NCBI GenBank assembly: GCA_934045905.1
Contig: OW203761.1
Span: forward strand, 31,918,964-31,982,963
Length of the DNA stretch: 64,000 nucleotides
Direction of reading: 5' to 3'
Origin: Leuctra nigra
Lineage: Eukaryota > Arthropoda > Insecta > Plecoptera > Leuctridae
A program made the position numbers and the translations under genes. Shown in pieces: positions 35,901 through 47,900 of this stretch. The notes below the pieces were generated by a model. That model had not been told where the DNA came from, did no database searches, and saw only the letters and a program-made list of their open reading frames with translations. Numbering within the stretch: position 1 is the stretch's first letter; the number at the start of each line of letters is the position of its first letter.

Positions 35901-38900
35901 TGTTTGTTCACTATATGGACGGCACGCGCACACTCTCATATAAAGGCTGGAGCAAACCCACTTTTACTGTAGGCATCAAAGTGGCATTTTCGGCCTACTG
36001 GATCTTAAAATTGGAAAATCTCACATTGTTGCGATATATCTCAATTTCGAGCTATGGCCCACCCTACAACATATACCAAATTTGGGAACAATAGGTTACG
36101 CCCTTTGCGCGCTAGAGGGCCGTGAAAACAGTGTTTTAGGGCGGTTTTCATAATAATCTCAGTAGTAGTAGTAGGGTGGAGCTAAAATATGGTAAACAGG
36201 CCACAGCATAAACGGCTGAACCGATTGATTTAAAATTTTTACCACATATGCACTTTTGGCGTCTGAGGTGCCTTTTGCTATAACTGGTTTTATGCCGCCA
36301 TTTTGAAACCGGAAGTGACGTCATATCTCGTCAACGGCTGGACCGATTGGAACGAAAATTGCGCCAAACGATCCAGACGGTCATCTATATGCATGATAAG
36401 TAGCAAAAGACTAAACATTATGTTAAAGAAACCGGAAATGACGTAATGAAATTTGAAATACATCGATTGGCTTTTTGGCAACAAAGATTGATCCGATTAT
36501 TTTGATATTTATGTAACGTATGTACTTTTGACGTCTCATGTGACTTGTTATAAAACCAACCGGAAGCCGCCATTTTGAAACCGGAAGTGACATCATATCT
36601 CAATAACGGCTAAATAGATTTCAACGAAACCAGCGCAAAACAATTTAGACGGTCAACTTTATGTATTATCATCAATAATATTTGCAGTTTCTCATACCTA
36701 AACCGGAAATGACGTCACACATTTTAATAATCTCACAAATTTTTATTTTGATGCAATAAATATACTATTTGAGACAGCTTATAAAATTATAATCATGTTT
36801 CAAATATACTTCAAGGGGTCAGAGATTTCAGCCGCCATTTTTAAACCGGAAGTAACGTCATATCTCAAAAACTGGTAGACAAATCGGTATGAAACTAGCG
36901 CCAAACGATTCGGATGGCCATCTCTATGGAATATGAACAGTACAAATAGAATTTTCCTATTTATGAGACCGGAAATGACGTCATTCAAATGTATAAATTA
37001 TTATAATTCCCTCCTATACAATAGGTAAATACATATTCAGAAAGCTTAAAATGATACACATCATTTATAAAAATAAATTCTATGTGGCATTGCAGAAAGT
37101 TCAGCAGCCATTTTGAAAACCGAAGTGTTTCCATGTCTCGGAACTGGGTTGACTGATTGGAATGAAACCTTTGCTATTCTTCGTGAAAGATCATTTAAAG
37201 CAATTATTTAGGACCATACGCTGCTATTCATTAGTGGTAACGAAATTGTAAAGGGTGATGATTTTTTAAAAGAATTTAGTAATTGTTCATTTCATATGTG
37301 TCACAAGTTGTTAGAATAAACTAAAAAAAGGAGTGATATCCCCATAAAAAACACTTCGTGTAAAAATACCAGCCAAGTCTCTTCAACTAAAAAAAAGTAT
37401 GAAATCTAAAAATTCTGCACTGAAAAGTAGTGATATCAAAAAATTAGCCAAGTCAAAACTTTATTTGAAAATCAAAAAATACTTGGCGCATCGTTTTTTT
37501 TAGGGCATTATAGGTAGAGATCCGATTATATGGTTTTAAAAACTTAAAAATTTCGTTTATGGAATTGGAAATTTCGCGTTTTGTGGTTTTAAGAATTGTC
37601 AATTTCGCGTTTTATGTTTTTAAAAAATATAGATAAATTTCAGATTATGATATTAGAATTTCCATTGAAGAATAATAAAAATTAAATAGTGTACCAACAA
37701 GTGCTGGGACTTTCATAATATTATCACCATTTACTTCTATTCATATACCAGGGCAATGTTGTTAGGTATGTAAATTTTCTTTCGATCTAAATGAAGAGGG
37801 TCTATCTAAATGAAAAGAATTCAAACTCATAAATCACTTCAACTTAGGTAAGCCAGTGCAGCATGTGACTGTCCACCTTGGTTTTTACAATGCTAAATCA
37901 AAAATTAAATTATTATAAGCTGTTTCATGCTGTTTGTTTATGTATTGCGACTGTAAAAGACATATGTCAACTTTATTTTCACGTGATTATGCGAGGTCAC
38001 TGTCCCTGTCACTAAGCAACCCCAAGTAGTTTTCTACAAGGTCAGAGCTCTTCTGTCATTTACGTGAATAGGGGAGGGTCACTGAATGTATATTGAAAGA
38101 TAATAGGTTAAATATTGGGTTTTACCTTGGTGATTTTGAGAAAAATTAGAAGAGCAACTGCGAAATTTACAAATTTACAGGAAATATATTCAATTTGGTG
38201 GTATTTCGCGATATATTTCGCGATTTAGGCAGTTTGGTGGTGTTTAGCGGTGTTAAGGGTAAATTTCGCGTTTTGTCGCGATTAGATTCCAGTGTTTTTG
38301 GGTCAGAAACATATGGAAACGCATTTATATTGAGAAATATGAGTCATTTACAACACTTCGAAAATTTCGCGATCACCATATAATCGGATCTCTAATTATA
38401 GGTATACTATGTATATGTATTTCATGTATAATTTATAATTGGCTTATACTTCCAAGCTATTTAAGTACACGATGCGCCAAGTATTTTTTGATTTTCAAAT
38501 AAAGTTTTGACTGGGCTAATTTTTTGATATCACTACTTTTCAGTGCAGAATTTTTAGATTTCATATTTTTTTTTAGTTGAAGAGACTTGGCTGGTATTTT
38601 TACACGAAGTGTTTTTTATGGGTATAGGTTACTATGGCAACCTTTTCTCACGCAGGGTGCCTATATTCGCATTATTTGAAAAAATTTAGGTAAGCCGAAA
38701 TACGTTATTTTCTACTTTTGCTGTCTTGTGTCTCCCCAAATTTTGGAGGTACGCTTCGCCACTGGTTCTAACCACTACGCTACCGGGGCAATACTTAATG
38801 GTGGTAGATCATAACTGCTCGACAAGCTCCAAAAAATGAAAATATCATGCGGATTTGCTTTCATTGTAGGTACACTAATGAATGGTAATTGCACAAGAAA

Positions 38901-41900
38901 TTAATCTAATTGTGTACTAGGTAATATGAATAGCAGACAATTAATTCGACAAAGTTGCTTGTAAATTTATGCTGTGAAAATAGCATCCCGGCTATCAGGT
39001 GCGTAGGAAAGGGGGGAACGGACCCCCCCTGTCTGGAGCCTGACCCCCCCTGCCAGAGATCCTGACACCCCCTGCCAGAAAACCTGAACACCCCCAGATA
39101 TTCACAATGTTGATTAAAAATGCACAGATTTGCTTCATTATGAAGTTGAATTCTCAAAATTTTCTCAAGTTTTGCAAAACTAATTGAACAGAGGTATTAT
39201 CCAATGATCAGGGCTCCCAACAGATCACTATTTTCACTAAAAGTCATTTTTTTGAGCCAGGTCAATAAAAGTCATTATTTTCATGATTTACCTATAGCCA
39301 TTTGGTCAGTGGCTTGCTGAACATCTAAAACAATCGACGCATTTCGGTCTACAGGGACCCTCCCACCCCTCCCAGGCGCTAGGCTTGAACCTGTCAAGCG
39401 ATTTCATGTTAGTCCGACTGTGATCCTACAAACCACCTTCAGCACCACCACCCCAGTCAGGTACCCACCCACCACCCCCAAAAATACTGGCGCATTTGCG
39501 TCAAATTTAAATAGGTCAGCACGCCACTGCATTTGGTCTGTTCGCCCCGAACCCTCATTGTATTGGGGGGCCCTCCCCCCAAATCCCCCATTGTGTTCAT
39601 AAGCAATACGGTTCCCCTGACAAACGCCAATCGTCGACCCACTTATTATTTTAAAAACTAACCAAGACTAAGAATTGATTTTCGTTGAATGATAATATCT
39701 ACTAATAAGTAGTAATAACTTTTCAAAGATTGCTTCTGTACAATAGAGTGCTATAGGTAAGGGTTACATATTTTTAATGAATGAAGGATCGTTTTTAGAA
39801 TTGTCATTTGGATGCTTTATATTCTGGCACACTCAATTATAATTTCAAGTGATCAATCATTAAGCCAAATTATATAATTTATGTAAACTTATCTATTTTG
39901 TTTTCAAAACATCGATTACCTACTTCAGGTCATTATTTGGTTATTTTTTTCTACCTAAAAGTCATTAAAACTCACTATTTTTGAAGGTAGAAACTGTTGG
40001 GAGTTCTGAATGAGACAACTCATTTACTCATTGTCCAACATGATCATCGTCATGAATAAAATTAAATAATTACACATTCAACTATTTAATACCAAAACGT
40101 CTAAAATACAAAAATGTTTAACGCTAAAATCTAAACTTTACTTCAATTCCCTAGATTGTTTTGCTTGGAAATGGGGGGGGGGGGGGTCTGGCAATATGTG
40201 GCATAATTATTAAGGGGGGGGGGTCATCGGTTTTGTGACAGGCTGTGACATGTGGAGAGGGGGGGTTGACGAAGGCCTAAAAACTGTAAATACGGGCCGA
40301 ATCCGGAATTTTAGAGTTACAGATTATCTGCCCTGACCACAGTTTAAGAATCGCTGATCTCGAATACTTATGTAAGATGTCAATCTCAAAACGAATGTAA
40401 AATTATAATTCAGAGTCTTAACAACAAGATGCATATAAACCTTTTTGGATTCTTCTTGTTTACCTAACTTGTTAAATTTTGAGTAATGTTCCTCGAATCA
40501 GAATGATGGGAATCGAACCCTGGAGGCCAAGTCTTGAAACTTACGCTTTCTAACAGTTTTCATAAACTGATGTGTCCGTTATTTTTCAGACAAAGAAGAT
40601 AGAAGGCAGCGCAGGAAGAGGTCTCGATGGGGAAATGATGAGAAGGAAAAGACATTTATCCCTGGAATGCCAACAGTGTTGCCCACTAATCTAAGCAAGG
40701 AGCAGGAGGAAGCATATCTAGGTATTAATACTTCATAAATGAATTCTAAATTTTTGGTATAAATGTGTAATGCAAGATTGTATAATAAGAAATTTACCTT
40801 TCATTTAGATGAATGAGCATTCAAGCTGCTGATTTAAATTATGTATTTTAATTAATAGGACTATGAAGATACCTAATATTGTACTAGATCTACTAGTCAT
40901 TTGAGTATCCATTAAATATTTAAATCAAATTGCATAGGTACTGAGCCCACTGTCACACTGTATATTTTTACAAGGATAAGCTGCAAGATTTTCTTTTTGA
41001 AAACTCGATAAAAGATGTTATGAATAGATAGTACTACCCAGCGAATGGGAAAAGGATTCAAAAGATGAGGTGATAATAATTCCGAAGAATCAACTTTTTA
41101 TAATATGGAGAAATGGTTGCCTAGAGGCTGACTAACAAAAACACCTGCATACAGGCGCGAGTTCTCACGACAACTGAACTTCTTTGCTCGAACCACCCTA
41201 CCCAGGCGCAGGGTTGCCAGAACAATACCTTCCATGTTATTATGGCAAATAAGATAAACATGGTTGCCAAGGTCGTACTAGAGCACAATGTATGAATATA
41301 TTATAAAGTGTCAGGTAGGTAGGTATCACTCAACAAATGATAAAACGAATGGTATTTGAAAGAAATGGATTGGCCGAAAACGATTTTATGGCATCATCCT
41401 ATGAAGTCTAGGTGCTAACTCGTCATCTAACTATTCTCAGTGAGCTCTGATTTAAGGTGCCGCGATCACTTGAGGCATAGTTTCAGATCTCCATAAAGTT
41501 TTGTGTACTTATTGACAATCATGCCATCAATAAAATGTACCTATCATGCGAAATGATCCTTGAAAAAATTAAATACTTCTTGTGTCTAGTTTCTGAGATA
41601 ATTTGAGTTTTCTCCCCCATGTTATCTTATGGCAGCCAAGTAAAATCGAGTCATTTTTAAGCAAAAATTAAGTTCTAATATTTTTGTACCATTAGGTTTA
41701 AACAAAAAACTTTTTTCTGTTAAACCTGCGGACATACTATGTACCAGGAAAATAATTGAAAACGATACCATACCATACCAACGATACCTGACTCCACTGG
41801 AAGTTTTCCTTAAAACCCAGTATATCATTCCCATGTTAAAGTTTTGTACATTCTCAAAAGACAAAATTGAAAACTAATTATTGGGCCGGAGTTGCAAGCT

Positions 41901-44900
41901 ACTGGACTTTAAATGAGTATTTAATACTTAAATATAGTTGAACTCTTGTAAAAGGTATTTTGAATGGTAATTTCACAAATAAATCAAAATGTTCTATATA
42001 TGTATATCGAGTGATTGCGCCACATTAATTGATTAGTAACAAGGATTGATTGGCATGGAACCTGACAAGCAGCCAATCCGTTTCGTTCAAATACCGTTTT
42101 ATGATTTGTTGGGTGTGTGTACCTTAAGCTAAATCACTCATTAATGTTTTGGTACAAAGTGCTCTTTTTATTTTTTATAATGTAGTTTTAACTATAAATA
42201 ACCCAAAATGGGTGTAAGATAAAAGGTTGTTTGTAGGTCGTCCAGCTCTGGTTGTCTCTTACTTAAATGTTTAATATTTAAATGCCATCCCTTCTACATA
42301 ACACGTGTAAGAAAGGATCATTTGTACAATGATAGTGTTTATATGTTACATGATACATTTACATATTTTTTTTGTCTTTTATTTAGCAGGAAGTACAATG
42401 GAAGTACAAGCTATTCTTATGTGCAAACTCTTGTAACTTGGTTCTAGGGAGAAATGTACTGTGTGTGACAAAGGCTTTAGTCATTCATATTAAATAATAA
42501 ATAATTAAATTATTATTTTCAGATTTATAATGTTTTTTTTTCATGTAGTACTCAGTGTAATGTCAGTAATAACTTGTCTAATTTCTTGGGCTTTGTGCCC
42601 TTCTCTAACCCATTTTATTTCAGTGCAACTACAGATTGAAGAGATCAGCAGAAAGCTTCGCACGGGTGAATTAGGCATCCCCATTAATCCGGAAGAAAGG
42701 TGTGCTGCCATACCAATACCATTAATCAAGTTTGTGTTGAGATTAGCGCCATCACCGAGAGGTCAATTGAGTCCTTCCCGACTACTACTCGCTGCAATCG
42801 TCGTTACAAGGCTCCTTGGGGCTATTGTATTGGTTTGGAAAGTTATATCAAAGAGTTTTTTTTTATTAGAAATGGGGCCATCCGATCCAAAGGATGATTT
42901 TTAAAAAGCTATATTCTTAGTTTAAATCAATATTCCAAATTCTTTTAAACTTGATCTTTTTCCTTTAGACCATCGTATTGAAGTAATTTCTCTTCCGATA
43001 TTACGTGATCAATGATCATTTGTACTTGCATTAAATCGGTATTCATTATACAATTGTAGAAAAGACAGTATATTAAAATCCATTATTGTCATTATGTTGT
43101 AGAATTAATATAATGAGTGCGTGTATAATTTCCATATATTAATTTTAAAATATATCCATTTACAAAAATGATTTAGGTTACATGTAAATAGTTACAAGTC
43201 TTTCAATCATAAGACTATGCGTGCATGGTAACAAATTTTAATCTTTTTCCCTAAATGATAGCCTTTGCTCTCTCAATTGAACTTAAGCTTGAGGCTGTAT
43301 GTACTCAAATGTAAATCAAAATTTTCTATCAATATGGAATTACTCTGAACAGTATGTTACATATGAAAATCATTGTGCAACAAACTAAATGAACTTTTGT
43401 ATTGTGTGTCCTTTTAGCAGAGATCTCTACTATAAGTTTAATTGGTATTTGTTAATTTAAATCTTTTTCCCCCAAACTAAAACTACATGACTTTTGTTTA
43501 GGCACCAGGCACTCGACTCTAAGTTCATACTAATTAAAATTCTTCATAACTAATGATGATAACTTACCTAATTATTATTAATTTTTAACAGCTTTGGGGA
43601 TGCAGATAATTGAAAACTGCATACACGTTTAATAATATTTTTTCTGTACTAATGCATGCTGTAGCTGCCAATACACTGCTATGTCACTGATTACAGACAT
43701 ATTTTATAAGTTAATAATAATTATTTTCTAAGCAGTAGCCTGTGGCGAAGTTTCAACATTCCCTCCCTGTAGGCCATCACTTCTGTGAATGAAGATCCCA
43801 AGTTGGTGACATTGTTAAAACACAGTGTATCTTGGTCATACATATCGCATTGAATGATTGAGTTGGCTAAGTGAGGACTTATCTTTATCACAATTGACTG
43901 ATTTCCCATCACATACCTAACTTGTAATATTATTTAGGTACCTAATAGGGCAAGGATGTTTATGACAATATGTATACCTATTTTTCCATCTATGGTTTTC
44001 AAAGCATGTTCGAAAATATTTTACTATGGGCACCGAGTGCAGACTCTCTTTTGTTTCTGACTTAATAAATTAATTAGCAACTCTTGGCGGCATCCTCATA
44101 CCCTTAGTTGCAGCAGTTAGTAAACATTACTCATTGTATGCATTCTTACAATAATACGCCAAATGATATTTCTCAGTGAAAAATGTATGATATCATTATG
44201 TAAACAATTCCACTGAATCTGATAAAATTATTAGTTTGCTCATTTCTTTTACCAATTCTGAGCTATTTTGAGTTATCTGTTGGTTTTTATCGGTTGCTAT
44301 GGCCACGGCCAATGAGAGATTATAACATTGCTGATTCTTCGCCTCACATTTTTGCCGATTTCTCTCGCTAGTGGCGCTGGGGGTATGAACACTCGAAGCC
44401 TATTGAATTGTGATAATAATTAGATAGCTCATTATTAATATTTAATGAGTTCTTACTTTTGTTGTCTTCTTTAGATACCTAGATACATATTTTGGTATTA
44501 CGTAAAGGTACCTAGATCAGCAATTTTTTGGCTACAATTATTACAATTTATTCCATATTTTGTGACCTTAGAATCGGATAAATATGTAGGTAACTTGAAA
44601 GTTACATTAATTTAATGTTAAATTGAATTCCCACTGAATTCATAAGATACAATTTAAAGTTTTGTACCAGTTTGTACTTTGAGTAGGCTCGGGTTGGGTT
44701 TTCCTGAATTACGTGGGTTGACTCCTAGTCCTCTCATTACAAATTCTTTGGACCTTTAGTATGATTTTTAGTACTTTGTGTAGATATTTTCTTTGTTTTT
44801 AAACATCCTTGTCCCATTAGTTAGTTTTCAAAATCTGTTGTTGAAACAGCTAACAACAAATATCTTTTATAAAGCTGTGCTCATGTTTCAATTTCTTTGA

Positions 44901-47900
44901 ATGTTTTGTCACAGAATGCATGTTGAATAAAAATCAGGAGAAATTATATTTGCTTCTTGGAAAAGTACATTTTGGTAACAGGAAAGCAAACTAAGAAGGG
45001 TTCCAAATTATTTTGAATAATTTTCTACTAAGTGTTCAGCATCAAAGTTCACTGTTCAGCAATTTTCATAAGAAATACATTTTTTATTGTAATAAGAATT
45101 ACATTTTCATAAATTCCTGATTGGAACAGTTGATATTAAAGCATCTGTTCTGTGGGTATTGTATGTTTAACACCGGACACACTGTCGACTTCTGCGAGAG
45201 TGGAGAGAAACTTTCAGTGGAGAGTCTCTCGCTCATAGGCTGTCTAGTGACCATCAAATAAGGTCACTTGACAGCTGTCAGCCAATGAGCGAGAGACTCT
45301 CCACTCTCGCAGAAGTTGACAGTGTGTCCATTGTTTAGGTATGTAACACAGTGGCTAGTTAGTAGTAAGTTACTCATTTTTCAAAACATAATTTTAAAAT
45401 GTTCATTATCGATTCCGATTTTTTATGCAACATGCAACTATGAATTCAAACATTCTCAAGACAAGTAAAAGTTATTCATTGAATTCTGGGTTACTCTTAA
45501 TACCTTTTTCCAAGTATGTATTATGAGTTGCCTTTGTTTACAACCCATCATTAAATTATGAACCCAGCCACTAATGTTTCTGACACATGTTAGGTCTCCA
45601 TCACCTGAGCCCATCTACAGCAGTGATGGCAAACGCTTGAACACTCGGGAATACCGTACTCGGAAGAATCTTGAAGAAGAGCGTCATCATCTTATCCAGC
45701 AGATGATCAACCTCAACCCAGAATTCAAACCTCCTGCAGATTACAAGTACGTTGTGTGAAGTTTCATCATTGCGCTTCATCCTGGTTCTTCTAACACATT
45801 GTGTCAGGGGGTAGTATTCCCACAAGCATTAGTGCCGCAAGACTCCTGGAAACCGACTGGTCATGCCTGGCGTTTCCTCTTCGTCTTCCTCCTTTTCTTC
45901 TTCCACTTCTAATTGTTCCACAAATTCCTCTCCAACTCACTGGACACCTTCCTCCTCTCTCCAGCACATCTTATACCCAACGGCTGGTGTGTTGGATACC
46001 TCGGTTCTCGTTAGATCACCGAGGTTAAGCAACATTGAGCGCGGTCAGCGGTTGGATGGGTGACCATTCAACTCTGCCTTGCCAGGTTGCTGCCGTTGGG
46101 TCAGAGAGACTGGGGTGTTTGGGAGTCAGTGTGACGACCTCCCTCCACCTGTTATCAGTCTCTCGACGGCGCGGGTTGTGGAGGCTCGTGCTGTGAATGT
46201 TACACCGTCCTTCGGAAGGGACGTTAAGCCGTTGGTCCCCTTGGTATCTTTCGTCAGGAGTAGGCTACATGCCGGTACCGGGTTTCCTCTCCTCCCTTCT
46301 CTATATTACATTCTCACTAGTGGAGCCTGGCTCTGTTGAGAATATAGACTTAATAATAATAGTCCTTGATCAGTCTAATCCCCCTCTCTCTTGGTCGTCC
46401 CACTCTCTGTGTTTCTACTTTGGTCGCTTCAATTTTACATGTAACTAATTTATTTGTGTCATTCTTTCAGGCCCCCAATCATTCGAGTCAGTGATAAAGT
46501 TATGATTCCTCAAGATGACCATCCTGACATCAACTTTGTTGGATTGTTGATTGGGCCACGTGGCAACACATTAAAATGTAAGCTTATTATGAGTATCAAG
46601 TATTGAGTCTTATTATGAGCTTATTAGTATTTACTATTTAGTGGTAGTTCCCATTAGAAAATATTTGAACTTTGCTTAAATTGTCATTTTCTAGCAATGG
46701 AAAGAGACACGGGAGCAAAGATCATAATTCGTGGCAAGGGATCGGTGAAGGAAGGAAAGGTTGGCCGGAAGGATGGACAGCCACTGCCTGGGGAGGATGA
46801 GCCATTACATGCATATGTTACTGCAAATAACCCTGAAGCAGTCAAGAAGGCTGTTGACAGAGTACGTTATTATTGCACAGACAGTTTTCACTTTTCAACC
46901 AATCTGAGAACAGTTTTAAATTGTGACCCTTTTTCATTGAACTGATGTTCATACGGCTGCCAAATTTCATCTTGACAAGAGGAATAGTCTGACCTTTTGA
47001 GCGCAAACATTCAAATGTGAATCGAATGTGTCGAAACTAGATGCTCGCTTTATGTAGTAACTTTTATAACTATAAGTAAGCAGCTTACTTTCCACCTGTA
47101 ATTTTTCCAATATCTCATAAATCTACCTCAACGTTTTAATTTTGAGGCTTACGACCTTTTTCTTTTTCCCATAAATTCAAGATTACAGAATACCATAATT
47201 ATGTAGGTGCTTCGTACCTAGTAATATTCAGGAGAATGACTAGTCAAGTTATACATACATTTATATTCTTTGATTGTCCTTCCAGATCAAGGAAATAATC
47301 CGTCAGGGTGTTGAGGTGCCTGAAGGGCAGAACGACTTACGCCGAATGCAGCTGCGAGAACTGGCTTTGTTGAACGGCACATTACGTGAAAATGAGGGAC
47401 CTCGCTGCTCCAACTGTGGTGCCTCGGACCACAAGTCATGGATGGTAATTATCTGGGCTTCGTTTTTTGTGTAGAATATGCTGGACATTTAAAATTTGGC
47501 ACCAGAACTTGATTGTTGTAACCGGCAAGACATACTGTCTTCACAAGTGTTTTATTATGATTGATAACTAATATGACTTTAAACAAATGTATTCAATATC
47601 ATCCATATTTCATCATGGCTGGTATACAGTGCTTAATTTGGGCGTAAGCTTGGGTACGCCCGGCTTACCCACCTTTTTTGAAGGTTAAGCTGGGCTTACG
47701 CACCTTTTTATGTAAATATAGAGAGCCATGGCGTTTTTTTAAAATAAAATTTGCTCATAATTGTGAAAAAATACTCTTAGTTGACCAAATATCAAATGGA
47801 CGAAAATTATTGTCCAAACCCCATCAAAATAGTCACTGTGGAATTTCAAAAATTTCCTGGGCCTGTGAGGCCCGGACCTGCATATATATGGGGGACCCTT

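Noticed and set aside
36180..37200. CRISPR array
   Set aside because: Units are about 270 bp and degenerate, with no short identical repeats or unique spacers, in a eukaryotic gene.
42530..42904. 124-codon ORF around SF1 exon 3
   Set aside because: It is the exon plus read-through of both introns. The splice sites at 42623 and 42700 fit the family and the phases.
45983..46110. A functional 5S rRNA gene
   Set aside because: Only the middle part of 5S matches and it runs straight into a repeat body shared with 14.5 kb, so it is a SINE head.
45801..46448. ORFs of 66-86 codons near SF1 exon 4
   Set aside because: They lie in the intron and the 5S-headed SINE, and show no protein family features.
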